Positions 26,959-35,056 of a stretch of 64,000 nt of DNA are shown here, one piece after another. Below the pieces are notes generated by a model, which was not told the origin of the DNA, made no database searches, and worked only from the letters and a program-made list of their open reading frames with translations. Every line of letters begins with the position of its first letter. Position 1 is the stretch's first letter. This stretch comes from JAHBXE01 sp044222195 (lineage in GTDB: Bacteria; Planctomycetota; Phycisphaerae; Phycisphaerales; UBA1924). The stretch covers positions 62,001 through 126,000 of the forward strand of contig JBGANS010000002.1 in NCBI GenBank assembly GCA_044222195.1, given 5' to 3'. Position numbers and translations under genes: made by a program.

Positions 26959-27019
26959 CACCGGCGGCGTGCGGGCCTCCCGTGTGCCCGCCTTTGGGCA
27001 CGGATGGCACGAGGTTCGT

Positions 27020-28165
27020 ATGGGACGAAAGCGACTCCTGACATACTCCAGCGACGGCCGTTGGCGAAAGCAGATTGACGGTCGGATGTACTACTTCGGG
27101 CGTGGCCAGTCCGTGAACGACACGCGGTCCTACCGCGAGGCCGAACGCAGCTACTTGGAGTTTGCGCAGAGATACGAGCGCACGCGAACGACGACCCGGC
27201 CGATCTCTCAGGCGACGGTGGAGGATGCGGTCGAGAAGTACATGCAGGGCCTTGAAGCTCGGTACGCCGCCGATGATCTGTCAGCGACACATGTGCGCAA
27301 GATTCAGGACGCTCTCAGCGTTTTCTGCGCGGCGGTCGGAGCCAAGGAACGGTTCTGTGGGCTGACCGAGCTTCAACTGGAGGACTACAAGCAGGCGATG
27401 CTGAGGCTGCCCAAATCGAAGCACACGGGCCGACCGATCAGCCCGAGCACGGCCAAGGGACGCCTTGATGCGGTCAAGTCGCTCTACAGGTGGGCGTACA
27501 AGATGCACATCATCGAAGCCGAGCCCCGCAACATGCTCGACTACGCCCGCGTCACGCTGCCGCCGCCGAAGGTGGCGGTCTTCACGGTCGAGGAGATTCG
27601 GCGGCTGTGGGCCGGGGCGGACCTGCGGATGAAGGCTTGGATGTCCCTGGCCCTGAACACGGGCGCGGGACAGGTGGACATCTCGGAACTCAGGGTGCGA
27701 GATGTCAGTCTTGAAAGCCGCGTTCTGGATCGGCCCCGAATCAAGACTGGGGTCCGGGGTAGGCATCGCCTCTGGCCGCTGACCGTCGAACTGCTCGGGG
27801 CGCACCGCCGCCCCGATGTTCGCCCGGACGACCGGTGGTTCCACAACTGCGACGGTCTTCCGCTGACCTGGACCAAGATGGTTGAAGGCAAGTACATCCA
27901 TTCCGACGCGATCAAGAACGCATTCTGGCGACTGATGAGGGACGCGAAGATCCCGGCTGGTCGTGGGTTCTACAGCCTGCGCAAGACGGCGGCATCCGAG
28001 ATCGAGAGGATCGATCCGCTGGTGACCTCCATGTTCCTTTCCCACAGCGTCCGGGACATGAAGAGCCACTACGCCCTTCGAAACTGGGACGCCTTGGATC
28101 GGGCGACGGACCTGCTTGAGAGAGTGTTCGGCCTGACACTCGGCCGGGAGGCCGAAGCGGCGTAG
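27020..28165 (+). CDS. Atypical tyrosine recombinase (integrase)
   Basis: A 381-residue site-specific recombinase with an N-terminal arm-binding-like region (RWRKQIDGRMYYFG), a core-binding domain and a catalytic domain. The H-x-x-R-like box reads YSLRKTAAS (H to Y, and the second His/Lys position is Lys). The His/Trp box is LSHSVRD and the probable nucleophile is Tyr in KSHYALR. The first catalytic Arg, normally in T-G-x-R-x-x-E, is replaced: here the segment is LNTGAGQVDISEL. This variant appears to be common among planctomycete integrases, so the enzyme may still be active. ATG 27020 has GAGG upstream. The preceding HTH gene overlaps nothing and ends 61 bp before. Confidence 0.8.
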   Translation: MGRKRLLTYSSDGRWRKQIDGRMYYFGRGQSVNDTRSYREAERSYLEFAQRYERTRTTTRPISQATVEDAVEKYMQGLEARYAADDLSATHVRKIQDALSVFCAAVGAKERFCGLTELQLEDYKQAMLRLPKSKHTGRPISPSTAKGRLDAVKSLYRWAYKMHIIEAEPRNMLDYARVTLPPPKVAVFTVEEIRRLWAGADLRMKAWMSLALNTGAGQVDISELRVRDVSLESRVLDRPRIKTGVRGRHRLWPLTVELLGAHRRPDVRPDDRWFHNCDGLPLTWTKMVEGKYIHSDAIKNAFWRLMRDAKIPAGRGFYSLRKTAASEIERIDPLVTSMFLSHSVRDMKSHYALRNWDALDRATDLLERVFGLTLGREAEAA

Positions 28166-28241
28166 GAAGCCCTCCGAAGAAGCCGATTCGAGTGCGGAAT
28201 CCGCCTCGAAATTGCCCAGAGGTTCGTAAAAAGGTCGGTAT

Positions 28242-28284
28242 TTGATAGCAATCAAGTTCGTATCTATAAAGTGACACAAATGTC
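28242..28284 (+). promoter_or_regulatory. Predicted hipBA promoter with two palindromes
   Basis: TTGATA (28242-28247) and TATAAA (28265-28270) are separated by exactly 17 bp, a good sigma-70-type promoter. The -35 overlaps a palindrome TTGAT-AGCA-ATCAA (28242-28255). A second, GACA-CAAA-TGTC (28273-28284), covers the probable transcription start. Both are good candidates for HipB operators that autoregulate the pair. The region is markedly AT-rich compared with its surroundings. Confidence 0.6.
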
Positions 28285-28328
28285 GTATTGAGGCAAATTT
28301 GGCGATATAGTTGCCAGAAGAGTCACTT

Positions 28329-28700
28329 ATGGCAAAGCTCAATGAACTGACCGATCAGGCAGCCCTGGTGGAATTGGGGGAACGTCTCGCGCGGCAACGA
28401 CTCCAGCGAAACCTCACGCAAGAGCAACTGGCCCGGGAGGCGGGTGTCTCAAAGCGCACGTTGATCCGCCTAGAGAAAGGCGAATCAAGCCAAGTCACCA
28501 ATCTAATCCGAGTGGTCCGTGCCCTCGGGCTGCTCGCCAATCTCGATGCCTTTGTTCCACCGCCCCTCCCCAGCCCCATTGAACAACTGCGCTCACGCCG
28601 CAAAGAGCGACGCCGTGCTTCACCCGGAGTGAAAAAAAGCGAGCCATCGACCAAGTGGACCTGGGGAGATGATTCGGCGAAGACCGGGGGCCAATCGTGA
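28329..28700 (+). CDS. hipB: HipB-like antitoxin (Xre-type HTH)
   Basis: A 123-residue protein with an Xre-type helix-turn-helix (residues ~18-75: LGERLARQRLQRNLTQEQLA, GVSKRTLIRLEKGE) and a basic, Pro-rich tail. It is the antitoxin and transcriptional repressor of the HipBA system, neutralising the kinase and binding palindromic operators. The upstream region has two palindromes and a promoter. The start at ATG 28329 follows AGAAGAG. Its stop overlaps the hipA start by 4 nt (GTGA), which is typical of this family. Confidence 0.85.
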   Translation: MAKLNELTDQAALVELGERLARQRLQRNLTQEQLAREAGVSKRTLIRLEKGESSQVTNLIRVVRALGLLANLDAFVPPPLPSPIEQLRSRRKERRRASPGVKKSEPSTKWTWGDDSAKTGGQS

Positions 28701-30010
28701 GCACGGTTGCGGAAGTTCGGTTGTGGGGCAGCACCATTGGTGCGGTGTCAGTCAACGGGCCCGGAGATGTCGCGGCCTTCGAATACACGGACGGGTTCCG
28801 CCAGAGTGGAATTGAAGTCGCACCGCTCATGATGCCGCTGGCCGAGCGGATTTACCGCTTCCCTGGTCTGCCGGAGGAATCGTTCCACGGTCTACCGGGA
28901 ATGCTCGCCGATGCACTGCCCGACAAGTTTGGCAATGCGGTAATCGACGCATGGCTTGCCGCCCAAGGGCGACTCCCGAAAGACATCGATGCTGTCGAAC
29001 GCCTGTGCTATACCGGGACGCGCGGGATCGGAGCGCTGGAGTTCCGCCCTGCGAAAGGGCCACATGCGACGGCTTCCGCCCCGATCAAGATCGATGCGTT
29101 GGTCGCGCTGGCTTCCGAAGTACTCAGCCATCGAGAAGGTCTCCAAGCATCCTTCGCCGACATAGACAAGGAACACGGACTTCGTGAGATCCTTCGCGTA
29201 GGCGCATCGGCGGGCGGCGCTCGCGCCAAAGCCGTGATCGCCTGGAATCCCACGACCCACGAAGTCAGGTCCGGTCAGGTCAAAGCGCCGTCCGGGTTCG
29301 AGTACTGGCTCCTGAAATTCGATGGGGTCTCCAACAACAAGGACCGCGACCTAGCAGATCCCAAGGGCTTCGGAGCCATCGAGTACGCGTATTCCCTGAT
29401 GGCCAAGGCCGCAGGCGTTCGAATGTCCGAGTGCCGAATCTTTGAAGAAGGCGGTCGCCGTCACTTCATGACCAAGCGGTTTGATCGGCTCGACGACGGG
29501 GAAAAGCTGCACATGCAGTCGCTGGCGGCTCTGGCACACTTCGACTTCAACAACCCACTCGCCCATTCGTACGAGCAGGCTTTCAATGTCATTCGGAGGT
29601 TGGGCTTATCGATGGAGCACATCGAGGAGCAGTTTCGACGCATGGTGTTCAACGTGGTCGCCCGCAACCAGGACGATCACGTCAAAAACATTGCGTTTCT
29701 GATGGACAAGCAGGGGAAGTGGTCACTCTCGCCCGCCTTTGACGTGATGTACGCGTACAACCCGTCGGGCACATGGACGGCAAATCACCAAATGAGCTTG
29801 GCGGGCAAGCGAGACGGGTTCACGTTTGACGACCTTAAGGCGGTTGCGGAAAAAACAGCCGCAATGAGGAGGGGCAGAGCGGAAGTCATCGCCACTGAGG
29901 TGACGAACGCAGTCTCACGATGGAAGGAGTTTGCCACTGAGGCTCGCGTTCTTCCCAAACAGGTCGAACTGATCGGCCAGGTCCATCGACTCCATCTGAT
30001 TCCCGCTTAG
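28697..30010 (+). CDS. hipA: HipA-like Ser/Thr kinase toxin
   Basis: A 437-residue kinase of the HipA family. The N-terminal subdomain (VRLWGSTIGAVSVNG) precedes the P-loop-like GASAGGARAKAVI. The catalytic loop is NVVARNQDDHVKN (residues ~316-328), and the DFG-equivalent metal-binding segment is LSPAFDVMYA. E. coli HipA phosphorylates glutamyl-tRNA synthetase and arrests growth, giving persistence; the target here is unknown. It starts with GTG 28697, overlapping hipB. The gene lies directly left of the tRNA-Ala element and next to an integrase, consistent with a stabilising toxin-antitoxin module on a mobile region. Confidence 0.88.
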   Translation: MSTVAEVRLWGSTIGAVSVNGPGDVAAFEYTDGFRQSGIEVAPLMMPLAERIYRFPGLPEESFHGLPGMLADALPDKFGNAVIDAWLAAQGRLPKDIDAVERLCYTGTRGIGALEFRPAKGPHATASAPIKIDALVALASEVLSHREGLQASFADIDKEHGLREILRVGASAGGARAKAVIAWNPTTHEVRSGQVKAPSGFEYWLLKFDGVSNNKDRDLADPKGFGAIEYAYSLMAKAAGVRMSECRIFEEGGRRHFMTKRFDRLDDGEKLHMQSLAALAHFDFNNPLAHSYEQAFNVIRRLGLSMEHIEEQFRRMVFNVVARNQDDHVKNIAFLMDKQGKWSLSPAFDVMYAYNPSGTWTANHQMSLAGKRDGFTFDDLKAVAEKTAAMRRGRAEVIATEVTNAVSRWKEFATEARVLPKQVELIGQVHRLHLIPA

Positions 30011-30116
30011 CGGGGAGCACCGCCTTGGCTCGTCAAATGGGAACGCCTCGGGGCGGGGAAAAACGGGTCAGAAAGCGGGTCAGCCTGGGTCAGGCCCTTT
30101 CTGTTTCCGCCCAACG

Positions 30117-30152
30117 AAAAACGCCGCAACCCTTTGAGATTGCGGCGTTTTC
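30117..30152 (-). terminator. Bidirectional intrinsic terminator
   Basis: A 9-bp perfect stem ACGCCGCAA (30121-30129) / TTGCGGCGT (30140-30148) with a 10-nt loop. It is followed by four T on the plus strand and by a five-T run on the minus strand. On the minus strand it would have terminated the original tRNA-Ala transcript before the element inserted; on the plus strand it can terminate hipBA. Confidence 0.75.
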
Positions 30153-30157
30153 GCCGA

Positions 30158-30202
30158 AGTGGAGGCAAGGGGACTCGAACCCCTGACCTCATCCATGCCA
30201 TG
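30158..30202. repeat. Left attachment repeat (att), tRNA-Ala 3' fragment
   Basis: A 45-bp sequence identical to 41582-41626, covering the 3' half (from the anticodon) of the tRNA-Ala gene plus 2 nt. The 5' half of the tRNA is absent here, so it is not a functional tRNA. This is the classical signature of tyrosine-integrase insertion into a tRNA gene. Confidence 0.9.
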
Positions 30203-30212
30203 TAGCCCGCAC

Positions 30213-30249
30213 GACCCTCACGGGTCAACCTGCGTATACAGGTGTACGC
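30213..30249. promoter_or_regulatory. Palindromes near the left att site
   Basis: Two inverted repeats sit between the att repeat and the integrase. GACCC-TCAC-GGGTC is at 30213-30226. The near-palindrome GCGTATAC-AG-GTGTACGC (one mismatch) is at 30232-30249. They are candidate binding sites for the element's excisionase-like protein or integrase, or operators of the integrase promoter. Confidence 0.45.
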
Positions 30250-30325
30250 ACGTAAACGCTGGTTTTCCAGCCGTTTCCGAGCGATATTGAGGGTGCCGGC
30301 GCGTGGCCGTACACACGGCTCCGCT

Positions 30326-30372
30326 CGGGAGAAAGCGCCAGAATAGGCCGCGCATTCTCCCGGATTCTCCCG
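30326..30372. repeat. Left arm-type repeat cluster (TTCTCCCG)
   Basis: ATTCTCCCG occurs at 30354-30362 and again at 30364-30372, with starts one helical turn apart, and in inverse orientation as CGGGAGAA at 30326-30333. Identical motifs occur near the right end of the element. Phased short repeats flanking an integrase gene are typical arm-type integrase binding sites. Confidence 0.6.
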
Positions 30373-30390
30373 GCGCTCGGAGGGTGGGCG

Positions 30391-31704
30391 ATGCGCAGGG
30401 TGACAGGCGATCGAAAGTTCAGCTTCACCGACAACCGGCTTGAGGGCTGGGAGCCCGACCCCGATCGGGAAGTCTTCCTGTACGACGCCGACAAGCCGAA
30501 TCTCGTGCTGAGGATCAGTCCGACGGGCTCCAAGGTCTTCTACTTCCACCGGACGGACCGGCGGACGAGGAAGACCGCGAAAGTCAAGATTGGCCCTCTG
30601 AGCGAATGGACGGTCAAGCTGGCCCGCGACAGGGTGGACATCCTGAACGGCGAGACGAGCGGTTCGGGGGGTGCGGTGCCCAAGGCGGAGCGGCCGAGCG
30701 CCATCACCCTGGGCATGGCGTTCCGGGCCTATATGGACGAGCGGTTCTCAAAGAAGTTCCGCTCCGTCGATCAGAATGAAAGTCTCTACCGGCTCTACAT
30801 CGCTCCGCATGCGCACGTCCTCATGGATGAACTGACCTACGAAGTCGTGAACGCCATCCATCAGGGCGTGGCGCGGGGGAGGGGCATCGACGATCGCCGG
30901 GTGAAGCTCCGGCGGAGCGGCGGGAAGTACGCGGCGAATCGCGTGCTGACGGTCCTCAGCGCCGTGTGTACGTACCACCTGAAGAAGCACAAGCTGACGG
31001 GCAAGCGTGGCAACCCCTGCCGGGACGTGGAGCGGTTCGACGAGGCTCCCCGCCGGCAGTGTCTCCGTGGCGACGAGGTCCAGAGGTTCATCGACGCCAT
31101 AGACATCTTCAAGCGAGAGCACTGCGTCTACCGGCACACGCGCCCGGGGCGGGGGTGGGTCAAGGGCGCGCCGATTGAGAACCGGATCGCCCTGGCTGAG
31201 GTGTTACTCGTGGCTCTGGTAACAGGCCAAAGACGGGGAGCCGTGGCCAAGATGAAGTGGAGGGACCTCCACTTGGGGAACGAGCCGACGTGGACGATCC
31301 CGCCGGAGGACGACAAGACGAAGGACACGAAGATTGTGACCTTGCATCACCGGATCGTGGCGTTGTTGAAGGACCGCCGTTCTCGGATTGACGGCGAGTT
31401 CGTGTTCCCCGGTGCTCGCGGCGCGAAGCGCGTCGTAGACCCTCGCAAGGTTTTCCGCAAGATACTGGAGATCGCGGGCATCACGAACCCGCGCCTCGTC
31501 CCGCACAGCCTCCGGGCCACGTTCGTCACGACGGGGATCAACAGCGGCAAGAATCAGACCGCGATATCCAAGGCCGTCGGGCACGCGAACATCCGGACGA
31601 CCGAGCACTACGCGGCCCTCGCCGGCGCTGATTGCCGCAAGGTGGCGGACGACATCGGCGACCTCATGTTCAACGTACGCAAGCCGGGAGGAGAGGCGGC
31701 ATGA
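30391..31704 (+). CDS. Tyrosine recombinase (element integrase)
   Basis: A 437-residue integrase next to the left att site. The N-terminal half carries a DNA-binding region (FSFTDNRLEGWEPDPDREVF, with VLRISPTGSKVFYF) like the arm-binding domain of tRNA-targeting integrases. The catalytic domain shows the first Arg in TGQRRGAVAKMKWRD, a beta-hairpin Lys in DKTKDTKIV, the H-x-x-R box HSLRATFVT, GH in VGHANIR, and the Tyr nucleophile in TTEHYAAL. All catalytic residues are present. It catalyses insertion into and excision from tRNA-Ala. The ATG at 30391 lies 188 bp from the att repeat; the next gene starts within its stop (ATGA at 31701-31704). Confidence 0.93.
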   Translation: MRRVTGDRKFSFTDNRLEGWEPDPDREVFLYDADKPNLVLRISPTGSKVFYFHRTDRRTRKTAKVKIGPLSEWTVKLARDRVDILNGETSGSGGAVPKAERPSAITLGMAFRAYMDERFSKKFRSVDQNESLYRLYIAPHAHVLMDELTYEVVNAIHQGVARGRGIDDRRVKLRRSGGKYAANRVLTVLSAVCTYHLKKHKLTGKRGNPCRDVERFDEAPRRQCLRGDEVQRFIDAIDIFKREHCVYRHTRPGRGWVKGAPIENRIALAEVLLVALVTGQRRGAVAKMKWRDLHLGNEPTWTIPPEDDKTKDTKIVTLHHRIVALLKDRRSRIDGEFVFPGARGAKRVVDPRKVFRKILEIAGITNPRLVPHSLRATFVTTGINSGKNQTAISKAVGHANIRTTEHYAALAGADCRKVADDIGDLMFNVRKPGGEAA

Positions 31705-32084
31705 GGAAGTCACGATCGAAACTCCCCGACTACGGCGAGGATGGGAAGATGGACCTGGGTCCGAACCCCGTCGGCCCGATCAGCGCCGGCTTCCTCGCAG
31801 GCTGGGCAGCGGACCACCCGCGACGCCTGCCGTGGATGCGGGGCAGTCGCGCCGACAGATTCATCGTCCGTAACTGCTGTTTCATAATTGGTCAGTCTGG
31901 CGGAATACGCATCGCCCGAGTACCTGGGCGGCCGCGCCTGTGGATGGTGAGTCGATCCGACATCATCGACTACTTCGGAGTCGGCGCGGACGTGGACCTG
32001 GAGCAGAAGTACGCGGACCAGAACCGCGACGCCAAAGAGGATCGCAAGGAGTACCGAAAGGCGCGCCCGCCCGAAGCCGCATGA
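31701..32084 (+). CDS. Hypothetical protein coupled to the integrase (127 aa)
   Basis: A 127-residue basic protein whose ATG overlaps the integrase stop. It includes PRLWMVSRSDIIDYF, which resembles the tail of a helix-turn-helix/excisionase-type DNA-binding motif, but the preceding helices are not clear. The C-terminus is highly charged (Lys/Arg/Glu/Asp). It may assist integration or excision; the family is not recognised. Confidence 0.6.
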   Translation: MRKSRSKLPDYGEDGKMDLGPNPVGPISAGFLAGWAADHPRRLPWMRGSRADRFIVRNCCFIIGQSGGIRIARVPGRPRLWMVSRSDIIDYFGVGADVDLEQKYADQNRDAKEDRKEYRKARPPEAA

Positions 32085-32190
32085 AATGTCATATCCTGAC
32101 TTGATGCGTGTCATATCCTGAAGGTGCCTTTCCTCCACCTTGTGGCATCATTCCCGTGTCCGAACCGCGACACGACAGGAGTGATGTCCG

Positions 32191-32424
32191 ATGTCAAACA
32201 CAGGCAAGAATGAAGGCCCGACGCCCGTCGATCCGCTACTGACGCCCGAGCAGGCGGCGGAACGATTGGGGATCGCGCCTCAAACCCTCTCCGACTGGCG
32301 AGTCCGGCGGCGGAACCTCGACTTCATCAAAGTCGGAAAGTTGGTTAGGTACCGGGCGTCTGCCATTGAGAAGTTCATCGTCGATCGCACTCGCGCGGTC
32401 CCGAAGGTGGGGTCTGCCGCTTGA
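32191..32424 (+). CDS. Excisionase-like helix-turn-helix protein (77 aa)
   Basis: A 77-residue protein with the excisionase/HTH_17 pattern: LLTPEQAAERLGIAPQTLSD, then GKLVRYRASAIEKFI. Such proteins act as recombination directionality factors or regulators of mobile-element genes. AGGAG lies upstream of the ATG at 32191, and the stop overlaps the TTG start of the primase gene. Confidence 0.78.
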   Translation: MSNTGKNEGPTPVDPLLTPEQAAERLGIAPQTLSDWRVRRRNLDFIKVGKLVRYRASAIEKFIVDRTRAVPKVGSAA

Positions 32425-33050
32425 GTTCGGCCGCCGATCCATGCCCCAGCTACGGGACCGCCTGGGACTTCCTCGACGCCATGCACCCCAATCGCTTGCG
32501 CGTCATCACGGGCATCTGTGAGACCAACGGCGGGAAGATACTGCCCACAGAGACTTTCGCCCCCGATGAACGGGTGCGGTTCCTGGAGTGGGTCGAGTGC
32601 GTGGGCCGCGACGGCAACCTCTATTGGCATCCCGCCGAGCCGATGGGCCGAATGACGAAGCGGATGCAGAGGACCGACGTTCGCGCGGTCTGGCACCTAC
32701 ACGTTGACGTGGACCCGCGATCAGGTGAATCACTGGAGACGGAGCGCGGCCGCATCACGGGAATGATGCGCAACCCGCCGGGTGGGTTGCCCAAGCCTTC
32801 CATCGTCGTCTTCTCCGGGGGTGGGCTACAAGCATTCTGGGCGCTCCGCGAACCCATCGTCATCGACGGCGACTTGGCGAAGGCGGAAGACGCGGCGCTC
32901 TACAACCTGCGCATCGAGCGCCTGATGGGCGGGGACAAGTGCCACAGCATCGACCACCTAATGCGCTTGCCCTTCACGATCAACACGCCCTGCGCGAAGA
33001 AGTTGAAGAGGGGGCGCGTACCGACGCTGGCGGAGGTGGTGCCATGCTGA
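32421..33050 (+). CDS. Primase-like protein (PrimPol catalytic part)
   Basis: A 209-residue protein starting at TTG 32421 (TTGA overlap). VWHLHVDVDPRSGES matches the acidic hhhDhD motif, and IVVFSGGGLQAFWALREP matches the RepB/PrimPol-type S-G-G-G-x-x-x-x-W box of element-encoded archaeo-eukaryotic primases. HSIDHLMRLPFTIN is the third conserved segment. It would synthesise primers for replication of the element. It is followed immediately (7-nt overlap) by an SF3-type helicase; in related replicases such as NrS-1 PrimPol the two domains are fused. Here they form two coupled genes. Confidence 0.78.
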   Translation: MSSAADPCPSYGTAWDFLDAMHPNRLRVITGICETNGGKILPTETFAPDERVRFLEWVECVGRDGNLYWHPAEPMGRMTKRMQRTDVRAVWHLHVDVDPRSGESLETERGRITGMMRNPPGGLPKPSIVVFSGGGLQAFWALREPIVIDGDLAKAEDAALYNLRIERLMGGDKCHSIDHLMRLPFTINTPCAKKLKRGRVPTLAEVVPC

Positions 33051-34846
33051 TCGACGCGCGCTTTGACATCGCGCAGTTCGAGAAGGCGGAGCGCCGATCG
33101 CCCGCGACCGTCACCGAAACGGCGGGTGCGCCCGTGGTCACTGTCAACACGTCGAACGTGCGCCGCCTTGCCGACGTGAATGAACTAGGCGATAAGGTCT
33201 CGAACTCAGTAAAGGTCTATGTGGTTCAGGGCATGAATCCGGATGAGCCCGAACACTTTCCCTCGCGATCCGAGATGGTGTTCTGGGTCGTGTGTGAACT
33301 CGTCCGCGCCGGCATCGACGACGACACCATCTATTCGGTCATCACGGACAAGGGCTTCCGAATCTCTGAGTCCGTCTTGGAGAAGGGCAGTCAGTCGGAG
33401 CGTTACGCCCTCCGACAGATCGAGAGAGCCAAGGAACAGGCGATCGACCCAATCCTCCGTGAGATGAACGACCGGCACGCGGTCATAGGAAGTCACGGAG
33501 GCAAGTGTCGGGTGATGGAGGAGGTCTGGGACGAGGCCCTGGGCCGATCGCGAGTGGAGTTCAGTGGATTCGGTGACATCCGCAATCGTTACCTGAATCA
33601 AACGGTTGTAGTCGGGACCAAGGTGAACAAGAGCGGTACGGAGGTTCCGCAAGAGATGCCACGCGGGGAGTGGTGGCTCCGACATTCTGACCGTCGGCAG
33701 TACAAGTGCATCGTGTACGCGCCTGGGAGGAAGGTCGCGGACTCCTACAACCTGTGGCAGGGCTTCGGCGTCGCTGCGAAGCAGGGCTCATGGTCCCTGA
33801 TGAGGGCGCACCTTGCAGAGAACGTGTGCGCCGGCAACGCTGACCATCTCGCATACTTCACCGGGTGGCTGGCGAACATGGTTCAGCGGCCGGGCGAGCA
33901 GGGGCACACCGCGATCGTCTTGCGGGGCGGGCAGGGCACCGGCAAGTCGATCGTCGGGCACAGCCTCCGCCGCCTGATGGGGCGGCACGGAATCAGCATC
34001 ACGAACCCGAATCACCTCGTGGGCAACTTCAATGCCCACCTGCGCGACTGCTCGTTCGTCTTCGCCGACGAGGCATTCTTCGCGGGCGATCCGCGACATG
34101 CCCGTATTCAGAAGGCGCTGGTGACTGAACCCGTTCTGATGGTCGAGCAGAAGGGTATCGACGCTTCGCCGTCGCCCAACTGCGTCCACCTCCTCATGGC
34201 GTCGAACGAGAAGTGGGTGGTGCCTGCGGAGGCCGATGATCGTCGGTACTTCGTGTTGGACGTATCCAGCGCCCGCGCGAACGACCATGCCTACTTCAAG
34301 GCGATTCAGGACGAGATGGATGCCGGGGGATTGGAGGCGATGCTCCACGACTTGCTAGCGATGGACCTCTCCGGTTTCAACGTGCGAGCCAAGCCCAACA
34401 CGGCCGCCCTCCACGATCAGAAGATGCGGAGCCTACCGCCGGAGGATGAGTGGTTACTCGCGATACTGGAGGATGGCGCGTTGCCGGAGTCGGCCGTCCC
34501 CCTGGGCAAGTCGGCGGAGGCTTACTCCGGAGACCGAGACACCTACCCGACCACTTCACACGGCCTCTACACCGTCGCACGCCGCTCTGTCCCGCGCCTC
34601 AGAGACTGGTCCGACAAGAGGCTGGGCGCGGCCCTGACCACTTGGGGATGCCAGCGCCGGAGGTTCCACGACGGCAGGGGCTGGAGCTTTCCGTCCCTCG
34701 CAGACATGCGACGGGCTTGGGAGCAGCGGTACGGCCCGCAAGAGTGGCCCGAGGGCACCGGACCCGATTGGGCCGTCCGTGTCTCATCCGCCGCCCCGAT
34801 TCCTGACTACGGCGTAGATGAGACACGCGAGGGAGGGCCGTTCTGA
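33044..34846 (+). CDS. SF3-type replicative helicase (DUF5906/NrS-1-like)
   Basis: A 600-residue ATPase. The N-terminal ~250 residues hold a helical linker (SRSEMVFWVVCELVRAG...). The helicase core has Walker A GGQGTGKSIV near residue 293, Walker B SFVFADEAFF, and the downstream sensor-like LLMASNEKWVVP followed by DDRRYFVLDVS, typical of DUF5906/NrS-1-polymerase-type superfamily-3 helicases. The C-terminus (SFPSLADMRRAWEQ) resembles a winged helix. It probably unwinds the element's origin with the primase upstream. I use the ATG at 33044, which overlaps the primase stop. The frame is open upstream but that part duplicates primase coding sequence. Confidence 0.85.
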   Translation: MLIDARFDIAQFEKAERRSPATVTETAGAPVVTVNTSNVRRLADVNELGDKVSNSVKVYVVQGMNPDEPEHFPSRSEMVFWVVCELVRAGIDDDTIYSVITDKGFRISESVLEKGSQSERYALRQIERAKEQAIDPILREMNDRHAVIGSHGGKCRVMEEVWDEALGRSRVEFSGFGDIRNRYLNQTVVVGTKVNKSGTEVPQEMPRGEWWLRHSDRRQYKCIVYAPGRKVADSYNLWQGFGVAAKQGSWSLMRAHLAENVCAGNADHLAYFTGWLANMVQRPGEQGHTAIVLRGGQGTGKSIVGHSLRRLMGRHGISITNPNHLVGNFNAHLRDCSFVFADEAFFAGDPRHARIQKALVTEPVLMVEQKGIDASPSPNCVHLLMASNEKWVVPAEADDRRYFVLDVSSARANDHAYFKAIQDEMDAGGLEAMLHDLLAMDLSGFNVRAKPNTAALHDQKMRSLPPEDEWLLAILEDGALPESAVPLGKSAEAYSGDRDTYPTTSHGLYTVARRSVPRLRDWSDKRLGAALTTWGCQRRRFHDGRGWSFPSLADMRRAWEQRYGPQEWPEGTGPDWAVRVSSAAPIPDYGVDETREGGPF

Positions 34847-35056
34847 TGCTGCGAACGCTGATTATGAACATCTCGTGTCTCTTGCGGCCCGAGTGTCACT
34901 TCTGCGGGCAAGCCGGCGCGTGGGATGAGTTGCGCGCCCCGGACGATGGGCGATCCTCCGTTCTAGTGATTCTCTTCTCAAAGAGACACAAGAGACGCAA
35001 GCGACCCAGCCCCTGGAATCGCAGCACCGATCGCGTGTCTCATTGCGTGTCTCATC
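34817..35056. repeat. Candidate iteron array (GTGTCTC repeats)
   Basis: The core GTGTCTC recurs in both orientations: CGCGTGTCTCATC as reverse complement at 34817-34829, CGTGTCTC at 34874-34881, GAGACAC at 34983-34989, and GCGTGTCTCAT twice in tandem at 35033-35043 and 35045-35055. The longer 11-13 nt copies are nearly identical. This lies directly after the primase-helicase genes, where an element replication origin is expected. It is inferred to be an origin; no initiator binding is shown. Confidence 0.5.

Noticed and set aside
26849..27019. Longer N-terminus for the integrase at 27020
   Set aside because: The upstream in-frame codons overlap the HTH gene and are not protein-like; GAGG precedes the ATG at 27020.
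30117..30152. CRISPR repeat or riboswitch at the hairpin before the element
   Set aside because: It is one stem with T-runs on both strands, which is a terminator; no repeated spacer pattern exists in the window.
30158..30202. A second tRNA-Ala gene at the left end of the element
   Set aside because: Only the 3' half is present; acceptor 5' strand and D arm are missing, so it is an attachment-site remnant.
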